64,000 bases of DNA from Rhizobium leguminosarum (GCF_002953715.1 NZ_CP025016.1:186001-250000); one strand, 5' to 3'; numbered from the stretch's first letter, positions 7,865 to 16,959 are shown. Program-made: numbers and translations. Notes: generated by a model from the letters alone, not told the origin.

Positions 7865-9211
7865 ATGACCATTTTGCCGACACTGAAATCCTTTGCCGTC
7901 GCAGCCGCCATCCTGGCGTCGACCTCTGCAATTGCACTCGCCAAGGACGTTCACATCAGCGTCTGGGCCGGCGGCACCGGACCGAACGACGTCTATCGCC
8001 TCGACGCCATCGAGATCGCCGCCCAGCAGCTGCAGCGTGAAGCCGCTCTCAAGGGCGAAGACCTGAAGATCACCGTCGAGAAGAAGCCCTATTCGGCCTG
8101 GGAGGACTTCAAGCAGGCGCTGACCCTTGCCGCCGAAGCCAAGACCGCCCCGAATATCGTCGTCAGCGGCCATGAAGACATCGCACCCTGGTCGCAGGCC
8201 GGATTGATCGTTCCGATCGAGGATTATGTCGATCTCGACTCATGGCCGCTCAGCGATATCTATGAAAACCTGTTGCAGATCGCATCCTACAACGGCACCG
8301 TCTACGGTATCCCGCAGGACGCCGAATCCCGCCCGATGTTCTTCTGGAAGCCTTACATGAAGGCGATCGGTTACAGCGATGCCGATCTGGACGCGCTGCC
8401 GCAGAGCGTCCAGGACGGCAAGTACACCATGAAGAACCTGCTCGAAGACGCCAAGAAGATGCAGGACAAGGGCCTCGTCCAGGCCGGCTACGGATTTTAT
8501 CCGCGCACCAGCAACGGTCCTGATTACTGGCAGTTCTACACCAGCTTCGGCGGCACGATGGAAGAAGGCGGCAAGCTCGTTTTCGACAAGGCCGCGATGA
8601 CCCGCACCTATCAGTTCTTCGCCGATGCGGTGAAGGCCGGTGTTACCAAGAAGAACCACATCGGCATGCCGGGCGACCAGTGGTGGAAGGAAGTCGCCAC
8701 CGGCAAGGCCGGCATCTGGGACGGCGGCACCTGGCACTATGCCCGCCTCGTCAACCAGGAAGGCTTGAAGGATTTCTTCGGCAACGTGATCTTCACGCTG
8801 ATCCCCGCCGGCGAAGGCGGCAAGGCCAACACGCTGACCCATCCGCTCGTCTACCTGCTGACCGCAGGCCACGACAAGGAAGACACCGAAATCGCCGCCC
8901 AGCTGGTCAAGATCGCCTCCGAGCCGCGCACCAACGCGCTGCATGCGGTCAAATCAGCCCATCTCGGCATCTCCAAGTCGGAATCCACCGTCGAATTCTA
9001 CTCGGCCGACCGCTGGACCCGCGAAGCCACCGAGCGCCTGCTGCCGCATGCCAATGCGATGCCGAACAATTCCGATTTCGGCAAATATTGGAACATCATG
9101 TGGAAGAACCTCGAAGCATCCTGGACCGGCGCCAAGACCGTAGACGCCGCGGTCAGTGATGCAGAGAGCGAGCTGAAGAGCACGCTCGGCGACAAGATCG
9201 TCATCCGCTAG
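7865..9211 (+). CDS. ABC transporter substrate-binding protein (family 1, UgpB/MalE-like)
   Basis: A 448-residue periplasmic protein with a Sec signal (MTILPTLKSFAVAAAILAST, cleaved near ALA|KD). The mature part has the family-1 solute-binding layout, including the SVWAGGTG strand, the hinge-region YGIPQDAESRPMFFWKPYM (about 150), and the aromatic GTWHYARLVN near 290. ATG 7865 has an AGGGAGACGAAGAAG leader; the upstream extension to 7715 crosses the putative promoter. It opens the operon with two permeases, an ATPase, a GDPD and an IMPase. That context points to a glycerophosphodiester or phosphorylated polyol as ligand, which is inference. Confidence 0.85.
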   Translation: MTILPTLKSFAVAAAILASTSAIALAKDVHISVWAGGTGPNDVYRLDAIEIAAQQLQREAALKGEDLKITVEKKPYSAWEDFKQALTLAAEAKTAPNIVVSGHEDIAPWSQAGLIVPIEDYVDLDSWPLSDIYENLLQIASYNGTVYGIPQDAESRPMFFWKPYMKAIGYSDADLDALPQSVQDGKYTMKNLLEDAKKMQDKGLVQAGYGFYPRTSNGPDYWQFYTSFGGTMEEGGKLVFDKAAMTRTYQFFADAVKAGVTKKNHIGMPGDQWWKEVATGKAGIWDGGTWHYARLVNQEGLKDFFGNVIFTLIPAGEGGKANTLTHPLVYLLTAGHDKEDTEIAAQLVKIASEPRTNALHAVKSAHLGISKSESTVEFYSADRWTREATERLLPHANAMPNNSDFGKYWNIMWKNLEASWTGAKTVDAAVSDAESELKSTLGDKIVIR

Positions 9212-9260
9212 AACAGGATGATTTCATGCCGACTCGGCCTGAAATCTGAATCCTGTTCTA
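9209..9260. repeat. RIME-type intergenic palindrome, copy 1
   Basis: Arms AGAACAGGAT and ATCCTGTTCT pair, with an inner GATTTCA/TGAAATC pair. It overlaps the stop codon of the binding-protein gene and can fold into a long hairpin between that gene and the permease genes. Confidence 0.8.
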
Positions 9261-9271
9261 AATTAAAGGGT

Positions 9272-9323
9272 TAGAGCATGATGGCGTCCGAAAACCGCTC
9301 ACACTTTTCGGCATCATGCTCTA
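9272..9323. repeat. RIME-type intergenic palindrome, copy 2
   Basis: Arms AGAGCATGAT and ATCATGCTCT pair, with inner CCGAAAA/TTTTCGG. The sequence is a familiar one between Rhizobium genes. With copy 1 it forms two successive hairpins between the binding-protein and permease genes, which may protect the upstream mRNA segment. The rest of 9212-9387 is a short leader. Confidence 0.85.
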
Positions 9324-9387
9324 GGATCGAAGCACTCTTCCGGGCGGCGGCAGCGCTGCCCGGTCGGTCCGCGACGAGGGGGCTTCC

Positions 9388-10689
9388 ATGAAATCGTCCA
9401 GAACGCTCGGACTGGTGATGATCGCGCCTGCGGCGATCATGATCATCCTCTTCTTCCTGATGCCGGTCGTTCTGACGGCGGTCTTCTCGATGACCAGCAT
9501 GACGACAGCGACTGGCATATCAGGCGGTGTCTACCAGATCGCACCGAATTCCCTGATCGCGCTGAAATCGGCGATACCAGACATTGCCGCCGAGATGGCC
9601 GAACCGCGCTACACGATCGACGAGGCAGGCCTCAAGGCCATCGAAGGTCTCGGGCTTGCGCCGGGGATTGCTGGGGAATTGCGCGCCAAACATGCAGGTG
9701 AGGTGTTCACGGCACGCCGCGACGTCGAGCGCATGATCAAGGATCTTGCCGACCGGCCTTCGACGCGCGACGTCAAGCAGATTTCCGAACAGTTCAACCG
9801 CTCAGTCCTCAACACCCGCTTCGACAGCAAGGAGCAGCTCTTTTCGGCGCTGGATGGCCTGGGTTTCAAACTGACATCGGAGCAGAGGGAAACGGTCGCC
9901 AAGGCCACTTATACCGGCTGGGTTTGGACGACCGACAATTTCTCGCGCATGACCACCTCGCCCGACATGGCGCGCGTGCTCTTGAATACCGTGCTCTACG
10001 TCGCGCTGGTGCTGATGCTGTTCAATGTCGGCTATGCGCTGCTGCTGGCCATCTGGACGCATTACATGCCGCCGACGCCGGCCTCGATCTTCCGCGGCAT
10101 CTGGCTCCTGCCGCGCATTACCCCCGTCGTCATCTACGTCATGCTATGGAAGTGGCTTGCCTGGGATACCGGCTTCATTTCGATCCTGATGGGCAAGTTC
10201 GGCTATCCGCCGAAGAACTACCTTCTCGACAACGCCTATAACGCCTGGTTCTTCGTCGTGCTGATCAACGGCTTCATCGGCGCCTCCATGGGCATGCTGG
10301 TCTTCTCCTCGGCGATGAAGGCCATTCCGAAGAGCCAGTTCTATGCGAGCGAGGTCGACGGCGCGTCGCGCTGGCAGCAGATCCGCTATATCATCCTGCC
10401 GCAGATGCGTTGGCCGATCCTCTTCGTTACCTGCTACCAGACCTTGTCGCTGCTTGCCTCCTTCAATGAAATCCTGCTTGCCACCAATGGCGGACCGGGC
10501 AATGCGACCGAGGTCTGGGCGCTCTCCGCCTATCACACTGCGCTGAGGAACTATGCCGGCAACCTGGAATATGGGTTGGGCGCCGCCATGGCATTGGTGC
10601 TCGTCGTCATCGGCGTGATGCTGTCGCTCCTCTATCTGCGCGTCTTCAGTTACGGCACGCTAGTCGCCAAGCCCTTGATCGAGGATTGA
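9388..10689 (+). CDS. ABC transporter permease (MalF/UgpA type) with a large extracytoplasmic insert
   Basis: A 433-residue inner-membrane permease, over 100 residues longer than most UgpA-like proteins. TM1 spans about 8-33. Residues about 45-175 form a hydrophilic insert outside the membrane, then five more TM segments follow from about 198. The EAA loop, which docks on the ATPase, reads ASEVDGASRWQQIRYIILPQ (about 315-335). The insert contains two similar stretches, LKAIEGLGLAPG (82-93) and FSALDGLGFKLT (152-163), which look like helix-hairpin-helix halves. MalF has an unrelated periplasmic loop in the same position that contacts its binding protein, so a similar docking role is possible. 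Confidence 0.85.
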   Translation: MKSSRTLGLVMIAPAAIMIILFFLMPVVLTAVFSMTSMTTATGISGGVYQIAPNSLIALKSAIPDIAAEMAEPRYTIDEAGLKAIEGLGLAPGIAGELRAKHAGEVFTARRDVERMIKDLADRPSTRDVKQISEQFNRSVLNTRFDSKEQLFSALDGLGFKLTSEQRETVAKATYTGWVWTTDNFSRMTTSPDMARVLLNTVLYVALVLMLFNVGYALLLAIWTHYMPPTPASIFRGIWLLPRITPVVIYVMLWKWLAWDTGFISILMGKFGYPPKNYLLDNAYNAWFFVVLINGFIGASMGMLVFSSAMKAIPKSQFYASEVDGASRWQQIRYIILPQMRWPILFVTCYQTLSLLASFNEILLATNGGPGNATEVWALSAYHTALRNYAGNLEYGLGAAMALVLVVIGVMLSLLYLRVFSYGTLVAKPLIED

Positions 10690-10691
10690 CC

Positions 10692-11534
10692 ATGGCCGAA
10701 CGATCGCAGCCCTCGGCAAATTACCGCAACTGGCCTGTCATAACGGCGTTGACGATCGTCAGCCTGCCGCTGCTCCTCATGTATCTCTATCTCTTCCTCG
10801 ACACCGTGACGGTGAAGCAGGCGGACGCGCTGTTGCCTTCGGGCTTGACGATCAATCACTGGCGCTTCCTGTGGCAGACGACAGAGGGCAAGGCGAACAT
10901 CTGGCAGGTGACTGTCAATACGCTGCTCTTTGCGGCCTGCACCACCAGCCTCGTGCTTATCGTCTCGTCGATGGCCGGCTATGTTTTGTCACGACTGAAC
11001 GTGCCGGCGCGCGGCTTCTTCCTTGCTGGCGTCATGGTGTTGCATGCCTTCCCCTCTGTGACGCTGATCATCGCCATCTTCATCGTGCTGCAGATGATCG
11101 GCCTCTACAATTCGCTGATCGGCGTCATTCTGGTGAAGGCGGCAATCGATCTGCCGCTCGGCATTTGGTTGATGAAGGGCTTCTACGACACAGTGCCGTG
11201 GGAAATCGAAATGGCCGGCGTCGTCGACGGCGCCTCGCGCTTCCGGGTCTGGCTCAGTCTCGTGCTGCCGCAGGTCAAGCCTGGCATCATGGCGCTCGGC
11301 CTCTTCTCTTTCCTCTCCGGCTGGGGCGAGTTCATCCTGCCGCAGGTGCTGGCGCCCGGTAATCAGGTGCAGGTGCTCTCGGTCTATCTCGCGGCCTTCC
11401 TCGCCGACGACAACAATTATGATTTCAACATGTTCAAAGCGGTCGGCGTCTTCTACCTCGTTCCGGTGTTGATCGTTTACGCGCTCTTCAACAAATATCT
11501 CATGAACATCTATGGCGGCGGGAGCAAAGGCTGA
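10692..11534 (+). CDS. ABC transporter permease (MalG/UgpE type)
   Basis: A 280-residue inner-membrane protein with six TM segments; the EAA loop reads EIEMAGVVDGASRFRVWLSL (about 175-195). It should form a heterodimer with the preceding permease. ATG 10692 follows the previous stop by 2 bases; an in-frame TTG at 10686 overlaps that stop and is less likely. The gene overlaps the ATPase gene by one base (TGATG). The length is normal for the family. Confidence 0.85.
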   Translation: MAERSQPSANYRNWPVITALTIVSLPLLLMYLYLFLDTVTVKQADALLPSGLTINHWRFLWQTTEGKANIWQVTVNTLLFAACTTSLVLIVSSMAGYVLSRLNVPARGFFLAGVMVLHAFPSVTLIIAIFIVLQMIGLYNSLIGVILVKAAIDLPLGIWLMKGFYDTVPWEIEMAGVVDGASRFRVWLSLVLPQVKPGIMALGLFSFLSGWGEFILPQVLAPGNQVQVLSVYLAAFLADDNNYDFNMFKAVGVFYLVPVLIVYALFNKYLMNIYGGGSKG

Positions 11535-12589
11535 TGCGCATCCTCCTCGACAATTTTTCGAAGAGCTTCGGCTCCACCAAGGTCATCGAGAACATGACGC
11601 TCGAAGTCGGCAACGGCGAAATGCTGGCGCTGCTCGGCCCTTCTGGCTGCGGCAAATCGACGACGCTGTTTTCCGTCTGCGGCATCCACCGGCCGAGCGG
11701 CGGGCGCATCCTCTTCGGCGACCGCGACGTCACGGACCTGCCGAGCCAGGCTCGCAATGTCGGCGTCGTTTTCCAGTCCTATGCGCTCTATCCGCACATG
11801 ACGGTTACCGATAACATCGGCTTTCCGCTGAAGGTGAAGGGCATGCCGACCGCCGAGATCCGCAAGGAAGTCGACCGTATCGCCGCCCTCGTGCAGATCG
11901 GCAACCTGATGGGCCGCAGGCCGGCCGAGCTTTCCGGCGGCCAGCAGCAGCGCGTGGCGCTCGCGCGCGCGCTGATCCGCAAGCCGGATGTGCTGTTGCT
12001 CGACGAACCGCTCGCCAATCTCGATGCCAAGCTGCGCCTCGAAATGCGATCGGAGATCCGCCGCCTGCAACGCGAAACCGGCATTACCGCCATTCTCGTC
12101 ACCCATGACCAGGTGGAGGCGATGAGCATGTGCGACCGCATCGCCATCATGAAGGAAGGCGAGATCGTCCAGATCGCCACGCCGGCTGAAATGTACAATG
12201 ATCCAAAGACCGCCTTCGTTGCCGGCTTCCTCGGCAATCCGCCGATCACCTTCCTGCGCGGCGTCGTGGACAAGGGCGCCTTCACAATTCCGCAAAGCGA
12301 GATCCGCGTGCCGCTGCCTGATACCGTCGGAGCCGCCGAGGGCACGAAGCTGATGCTCGGTGTCCGGCCGGAGCATTTTACGCCGGCAGGCGACATCACC
12401 GTGCCCGGCAAGATCACCTTCGCCGAAACACAGGGTCGCGAGAACCTCTACGACGTGGCTCTTGCCGGCGGACCGCTGCTGCGCTCCATCCAGCCTGTAC
12501 GCAGCGATATTCACGTCGGCGACGACGTCCGGTGGGCGATCGACAGCCGCGGCATATTTGTCTTCGACGAAAATGGCAGGAGGCTCTGA
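11534..12589 (+). CDS. ABC transporter ATP-binding protein (UgpC/MalK type)
   Basis: A 351-residue ATPase of the CUT1 class. Walker A GPSGCGKST is near residue 36, signature LSGGQQQRVALARAL near 135, Walker B VLLLDEPLANLD near 155, and the switch histidine in LVTHDQVEAM near 190. The C-terminal 110 residues form the TOBE-type regulatory domain. It powers the two preceding permeases. The last base pairs overlap the GDPD start (TGATG), so coupling is likely. Confidence 0.9.
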   Translation: MRILLDNFSKSFGSTKVIENMTLEVGNGEMLALLGPSGCGKSTTLFSVCGIHRPSGGRILFGDRDVTDLPSQARNVGVVFQSYALYPHMTVTDNIGFPLKVKGMPTAEIRKEVDRIAALVQIGNLMGRRPAELSGGQQQRVALARALIRKPDVLLLDEPLANLDAKLRLEMRSEIRRLQRETGITAILVTHDQVEAMSMCDRIAIMKEGEIVQIATPAEMYNDPKTAFVAGFLGNPPITFLRGVVDKGAFTIPQSEIRVPLPDTVGAAEGTKLMLGVRPEHFTPAGDITVPGKITFAETQGRENLYDVALAGGPLLRSIQPVRSDIHVGDDVRWAIDSRGIFVFDENGRRL

Positions 12590-13368
12590 TGACCCGCGAC
12601 TTCTCGGCATTTTTCCAGCGTTACGGCTGGCCGTCAGGCAAGGGCCGGCTTCCCTTTTGCATCGGCCATCGTGGCGCAAGCGGCCATGAACGCGAGAACA
12701 CCCTTGCCGCCTTCCGCCGCGCTGCCGAACTCGGCGCTGAGATGTGGGAGCTCGATACGCAGCTGACCAAGGACGGCGTGGTCGTCGTCTCGCATGACGA
12801 CCATCTCGAGCGTGTCTTCGGCATCGACCGCCGCATTTCCGAAATGACGGCGGCGGAGCTTGGCGCACTCGACGGCGTCGACGTGCCGAGTTTTTCAGAG
12901 GTCGCCGCTCTCGGTCGCGAGACCGGGACCGGCCTCTACGTCGAGCTGAAGGTGCCTGGGACCGGCATGCGCTGCTGGCGGCACCTTGTCGAGATGAACC
13001 AGCGTTTCGCCTGTCTCGGCTCGTTCGACACGGCGCAGGTGCGCGAGCTCCGCGATGCGGCCTGCGATTTTCCGCTTTCCGTGCTGATCCGGGTCGACCA
13101 CGATCCGCATGCGCTCGGCGACGAGGCCCGCGCCGATATCCTGCATCTTTGCTGGGAAAGGGCAGGCGAGCGTCCGCAGGATCTGGTGACCGACGCGCTG
13201 ATGCGCCGCGCTTTCGATGCTGGCCGCGAGATCGTGCTCTGGCACGAGGAACGGCCGGCAATTCTCGATGACATCATGAAGCTTCCGGTTCTCGGCATCT
13301 GCACGGATCTGCCCGATCTGATGCGATCACCGGCGGTTAAGGAAAAAGCAATTGGCAGACGGGGATAA
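12589..13368 (+). CDS. Glycerophosphodiester phosphodiesterase family protein
   Basis: A 259-residue cytoplasmic TIM-barrel enzyme without a signal peptide. It shows the complete GDPD signature: IGHRGASGHERENTLAAF (catalytic HR and the ENT Asn, about 23-40), WELDTQLTKDG with metal-binding Glu and Asp, and SHDDHLERVFG with the second catalytic His. The enzyme hydrolyses glycerophosphodiesters to an alcohol plus glycerol-3-phosphate. Being fused by one-base overlap to a complete importer gene set, it probably acts on the imported substrate. The frame is open upstream to 12532, but ATG 12589 is the coupled start. Confidence 0.88.
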   Translation: MTRDFSAFFQRYGWPSGKGRLPFCIGHRGASGHERENTLAAFRRAAELGAEMWELDTQLTKDGVVVVSHDDHLERVFGIDRRISEMTAAELGALDGVDVPSFSEVAALGRETGTGLYVELKVPGTGMRCWRHLVEMNQRFACLGSFDTAQVRELRDAACDFPLSVLIRVDHDPHALGDEARADILHLCWERAGERPQDLVTDALMRRAFDAGREIVLWHEERPAILDDIMKLPVLGICTDLPDLMRSPAVKEKAIGRRG

Positions 13369-14356
13369 GGGACCGCGCAAGGTGACCTCCTTCGACGTGG
13401 CGCGCGTGGCCGGCGTTTCGCGCGCAGCCGTGTCGCGCGCCTTCACGCCGGATGCCAGCGTCTCGCCGAAGACACGCGAAAAGGTCTACCAGGCAGCCAA
13501 GGAACTCGGCTACCGGGTCAACTATCTTGCCCGAAGCCTGACCAACAAACGCTCCGATCTCGTCGGCGTCGTCGCCGCCGGCCTCGACAATCCGTTCCGT
13601 ACGCTGCAGATCGAGAATCTGGCGAGGGTGCTGCTCGCCCGCAATTTCCGTCCCATCCTGCTGCCGACCTCGCCGGAGGCGGATACTTCGACGGTCATCG
13701 GCCAGCTGCTGCATTACGCCGTATCAGGCGTCATCGTCACCTCGGACGCACCGCCGACCGAGATCTGCGAGCAGTGCGCGGCCGAAGGCGTGCCGATCGT
13801 GCTGATCAACAAGGGCAATGACATCCCCTTCGTCGACCGCATCATCTCCGACGACCGCATGGCCGGCCATCTCGCCGCCACCCACCTGATCGACAGCGGC
13901 GTGCGAAAGCCCGCTGTAATGGCCGCACCCGCCATATCCTATACGGCACGGCGACGCAGCGAGGCCTTCATCGCACGCTGCAAGCAGCTCGGCGCCGAGG
14001 CCCAGTTCCTGCAGATCAGGATCAACGACTACAGGAGCGGCTATGATGCGGCGGCCGAACTTGCCGCATCCGGCATCGACGGGCTGTTCTGCGCCAACGA
14101 CTACATGGCCTGCGGCGTGATCGACCACGTCATGCAGGGCCGCGGCCGCGGTGATGTGCCGCCGCTCTCCATCATCGGCCATGACGACATTCCCCAGGCG
14201 AGCTGGACCGCCTACGATCTCACGACCATCCGTCAACCCTGCGACGTCCAGGCCGAAAAGACGATCGACCTGCTGATGAGCCGGATGGCTGAACCGGACC
14301 TGACGGCGCGTGTCGAATTCACGCCGGTGACACTGATCAAAAGAAGGACCGCCTGA
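13352..14356 (+). CDS. LacI-family transcriptional regulator, inside the glycerophosphodiester operon
   Basis: A 334-residue regulator with an N-terminal helix-turn-helix (FDVARVAGVSRAAVSRAF, about residues 14-31), the hinge helix region YLARSLTNKRS, and a periplasmic-binding-protein-like effector domain. The start appears to be TTG 13352, supported by AAGGA 9 bases before it; it overlaps the GDPD gene by 17 bases. A GTG at 13382 is the alternative but would cut close to the DNA-binding helix. It ends in TGATG with the IMPase gene. It probably represses this operon from a site such as 7716-7729. Confidence 0.85.
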   Translation: MADGDKGPRKVTSFDVARVAGVSRAAVSRAFTPDASVSPKTREKVYQAAKELGYRVNYLARSLTNKRSDLVGVVAAGLDNPFRTLQIENLARVLLARNFRPILLPTSPEADTSTVIGQLLHYAVSGVIVTSDAPPTEICEQCAAEGVPIVLINKGNDIPFVDRIISDDRMAGHLAATHLIDSGVRKPAVMAAPAISYTARRRSEAFIARCKQLGAEAQFLQIRINDYRSGYDAAAELAASGIDGLFCANDYMACGVIDHVMQGRGRGDVPPLSIIGHDDIPQASWTAYDLTTIRQPCDVQAEKTIDLLMSRMAEPDLTARVEFTPVTLIKRRTA

Positions 14357-15165
14357 TGAACTCCGCATTCGACGCCGCTGCCATCCGCGCACGGGCGGAG
14401 GTCGCCATCACCGTTGCCCTCGAGGTCGGACGGGAAACGGCCCGGTTTCGGCACGACTCTGAACTCGGCTCGCTTGCTGTCGAGAACAAGGGATTGCAGG
14501 ATTTCGTGACCATCGCCGACAGGAGGGCCGAGCAGGCGATCCGCGAGGGGCTGCTCTCGCGCTTTCCGGATGATAGTTTCATGGGCGAAGAGAGCGGCGG
14601 ACAATCGGGTAAGGGCGGCACCTGGGTCGTCGATCCAATCGACGGCACGACCAACTATATCAGAGGCTTCCGGCACTGGGGCGTCTCGATCGCCTTCGTC
14701 GTCGGCGGCAAGGTCGAGATCGGCGTGGTCTACGACGCCGCCGGAGACAAGGTCTTTCACGCCGTCCGCGGCGGGGGCGCCTTCAAGGATGACCTGCCGG
14801 TGCACGCGGCGGCGACCGTCGATCCGGCCAATGCGCTTGTCATTCTCGGCCATTCCCGCAAGACGAGCTTCGACGATCATCTCGCGCTCTCGCGGCGGCT
14901 CCACGAACGCGGCATGGATTATCGCCGCATGGGCGCGGCGGCGATCGACCTCGTTCGTGTCGCCGAGGGTGCTGCCGATCTTTATTATGAACGCCATCTC
15001 AATGCCTGGGACATGCTCGCCGGCGCGCTGATCGCCGAAGAGGCCGGCGCTGTGGTGGCGATGCCGCCGGTCGACAGGCTGCTTGCGCAGGGCGGACCCG
15101 TCATCGCCCATTCCCCGGGGCTTGCCGGCGAATTCGCGTTCATCCTCGACATCGAGGGGCTATAG
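14356..15165 (+). CDS. Inositol monophosphatase family protein
   Basis: A 269-residue Mg-dependent sugar/inositol phosphatase. Metal-binding motifs are all present: GEESGG (about 76), WVVDPIDGTTNYIRGF (about 91-106), and AWDMLAGALIAEEAGA near 215-230. Family members dephosphorylate inositol-1-phosphate, fructose-1,6-bisphosphate, histidinol phosphate or PAP. Placed after a GDPD, an inositol-phosphate or glycerol-phosphate product is the simplest guess. It is the last gene of the operon; the 49-base gap to the converging diguanylate cyclase gene has no clear terminator. Confidence 0.85.
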   Translation: MNSAFDAAAIRARAEVAITVALEVGRETARFRHDSELGSLAVENKGLQDFVTIADRRAEQAIREGLLSRFPDDSFMGEESGGQSGKGGTWVVDPIDGTTNYIRGFRHWGVSIAFVVGGKVEIGVVYDAAGDKVFHAVRGGGAFKDDLPVHAAATVDPANALVILGHSRKTSFDDHLALSRRLHERGMDYRRMGAAAIDLVRVAEGAADLYYERHLNAWDMLAGALIAEEAGAVVAMPPVDRLLAQGGPVIAHSPGLAGEFAFILDIEGL

Positions 15166-15214
15166 ATACACCGTCCCAGAGACGCGATCCGCCCGATTGG
15201 CGAAGCTGCGAGCG

Positions 15215-16894
15215 TTACGCAACAACGCGATTGCGACCGCTGTTTTTCGCCGCATAGAGATTCTGATCGGCGATCGCCAAAATCTCGTTCGGAGACTTGG
15301 CAGACAGGGTACCGGCGACACCGATGCTGATCGTCACGTGCAGCCCGTTGCAGATCTCAGACCAATCCCATCGTTCAATGGCTGAACGCAGTCTCTCGCA
15401 GAGATCTGCGGCCCCTCGGGGAGCGCCGGCGAACAGGACGACGAATTCCTCGCCGCCAAACCGAATTGCCTGATCGGTAATGCGCAACTGGCCGCGCAAT
15501 ATAGTTCCAATGGCACTCAGGACCCGGTCACCGATCATGTGAGAGAAGTTGTCGTTGATCGACTTGAAGTGATCGACATCCAGCATCGCGATGGAATATG
15601 GGCGCTTCTCAGATGTCAGCGCTTTAAAGCGGCTGTCGAGATATTTGCGGTTATAGAGCCCGGTCAGCGCGTCGAGATAGACGGCATTGGCAAGGATATC
15701 GGTTTGCTCCTGCAATTTCTGGTAGGAGGCCTCCAGCGTTTCTGCGCGCTTCGACTCCGTTTCGGCAACTTCCTTGAACCGTTTGGTTTCATAATAGATT
15801 TCGGCGAGACGTGCGCGTCGCTGCGTACTCTCGGCACTATTGCGCAAATAGGCTTGGTGGTATTTCTTATGTGCCTCCAGCGCCGGATCGAACTGCCCCA
15901 GCCCCTCATAGGCTTGCGACAGATAAAGATAGATCTGCACATAGGAATCGAAACTGCCGCCGGCGTCGATCAGCTCCACCGCCTCGAGCAGCGGCGGCAG
16001 GGCTTCGGTGAATTTTCCGGAATTGTTGTAGATCTGGCCCAAAGTGTAGAGATATTGCTGCCTGTCCCTGACATAGCTGTTCTCTTGAAACAGCCGATAG
16101 CGGGCCATGCACTGGAGCGCCTTCTCATGCTCGCCCAGGTGGCTGTAGAACTCGGCCTGGTTGCCGAGACAGAGGCGAGCGGCCCAGCTGTCGCCGATCT
16201 CGATTGCGATGTCGAGCGCCTGTCCGGTCAGTTCCAGCGCTCTGACCAGCATCCGGTGTTCTTCCTCCGGCTGGCCGAGCGCCCGCGCGATATATCCGCC
16301 TTCCGAATGAGCGCCGCCGAGATTGATGAGCCACCAGCATTCAAAGTTCTTATTGCCAATCGATCTGGCGAGTTCGACAGACCTCTCGCTCATCAAGATG
16401 GCCCGGTCGGGCTGTTTGTTGCACCAGAAGATAATTCCTATGACGTTGGTGGCCAGGCTTTGTGCTTTCGGGTCCGCGGCCTTGTCGGCCAGATCCAACG
16501 CGCGGGTAGCTTCTTCGATTGCTTCCTCCGGCAAGCCCAGTTCCAAGAGCAGCCATCCGAAATAGGCCCGGGCAACGGCTTCCTCTTTGCGCTCCCCGGT
16601 CAATTTCCAGAAGTCTATCGCCCGCCGGACATGCGTCAGTCCAAGTTCGGCCTTGCCGATTTGAAAACAGTACCAGGCAATATCCGTGTCGCATTGCGCG
16701 GCGAGCCGGTCGTCGCCCCGCGCCTTGGCATCAACAAGAATTTCTCCGGCCAGTGTAAGGGCCTCAACCGAACGGCCTGTACATCCACGATGCCACGCTT
16801 CCTGTAAGTTGGAATGTGCTTGTCGAGTATTTGCTTCGGCATCAACAACTTGCATATCGGACACCAACATTTGTCTGCTGGCTATGGATAGCAT
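15215..16894 (-). CDS. Diguanylate cyclase with N-terminal TPR-like repeats
   Basis: About 559 residues. The first two thirds are helical tetratricopeptide-like repeats (for example LAAQCDTDIAWYCFQIGKAELGLTHVRRA), then a short coiled coil, and a C-terminal GGDEF domain. The catalytic motif is GGEEF, and RITD five residues before it matches the product-inhibition I-site. Thus it should make cyclic di-GMP with feedback inhibition. No membrane segment or sensor domain is visible; TPRs suggest control by protein partners. The start is uncertain: ATG 16894, 16870 and 16855 all lack a strong ribosome site, and a GTG at 16969 lies inside a repeat remnant. Confidence 0.85.
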   Translation of the reverse strand: MLSIASRQMLVSDMQVVDAEANTRQAHSNLQEAWHRGCTGRSVEALTLAGEILVDAKARGDDRLAAQCDTDIAWYCFQIGKAELGLTHVRRAIDFWKLTGERKEEAVARAYFGWLLLELGLPEEAIEEATRALDLADKAADPKAQSLATNVIGIIFWCNKQPDRAILMSERSVELARSIGNKNFECWWLINLGGAHSEGGYIARALGQPEEEHRMLVRALELTGQALDIAIEIGDSWAARLCLGNQAEFYSHLGEHEKALQCMARYRLFQENSYVRDRQQYLYTLGQIYNNSGKFTEALPPLLEAVELIDAGGSFDSYVQIYLYLSQAYEGLGQFDPALEAHKKYHQAYLRNSAESTQRRARLAEIYYETKRFKEVAETESKRAETLEASYQKLQEQTDILANAVYLDALTGLYNRKYLDSRFKALTSEKRPYSIAMLDVDHFKSINDNFSHMIGDRVLSAIGTILRGQLRITDQAIRFGGEEFVVLFAGAPRGAADLCERLRSAIERWDWSEICNGLHVTISIGVAGTLSAKSPNEILAIADQNLYAAKNSGRNRVVA

Positions 16895-16959
16895 CAGAAG
16901 TTTAAAATGATGCAAACTGCAAAAAGCAGGCGACAAACCTAGAAACAGGGTATCGAAAG

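Noticed and set aside
11510..13261. Long minus-strand open frame of 583 codons
   Set aside because: It is antisense to the ATPase and GDPD genes, is Arg/His-rich and has no recognisable domain; it is a high-GC shadow.
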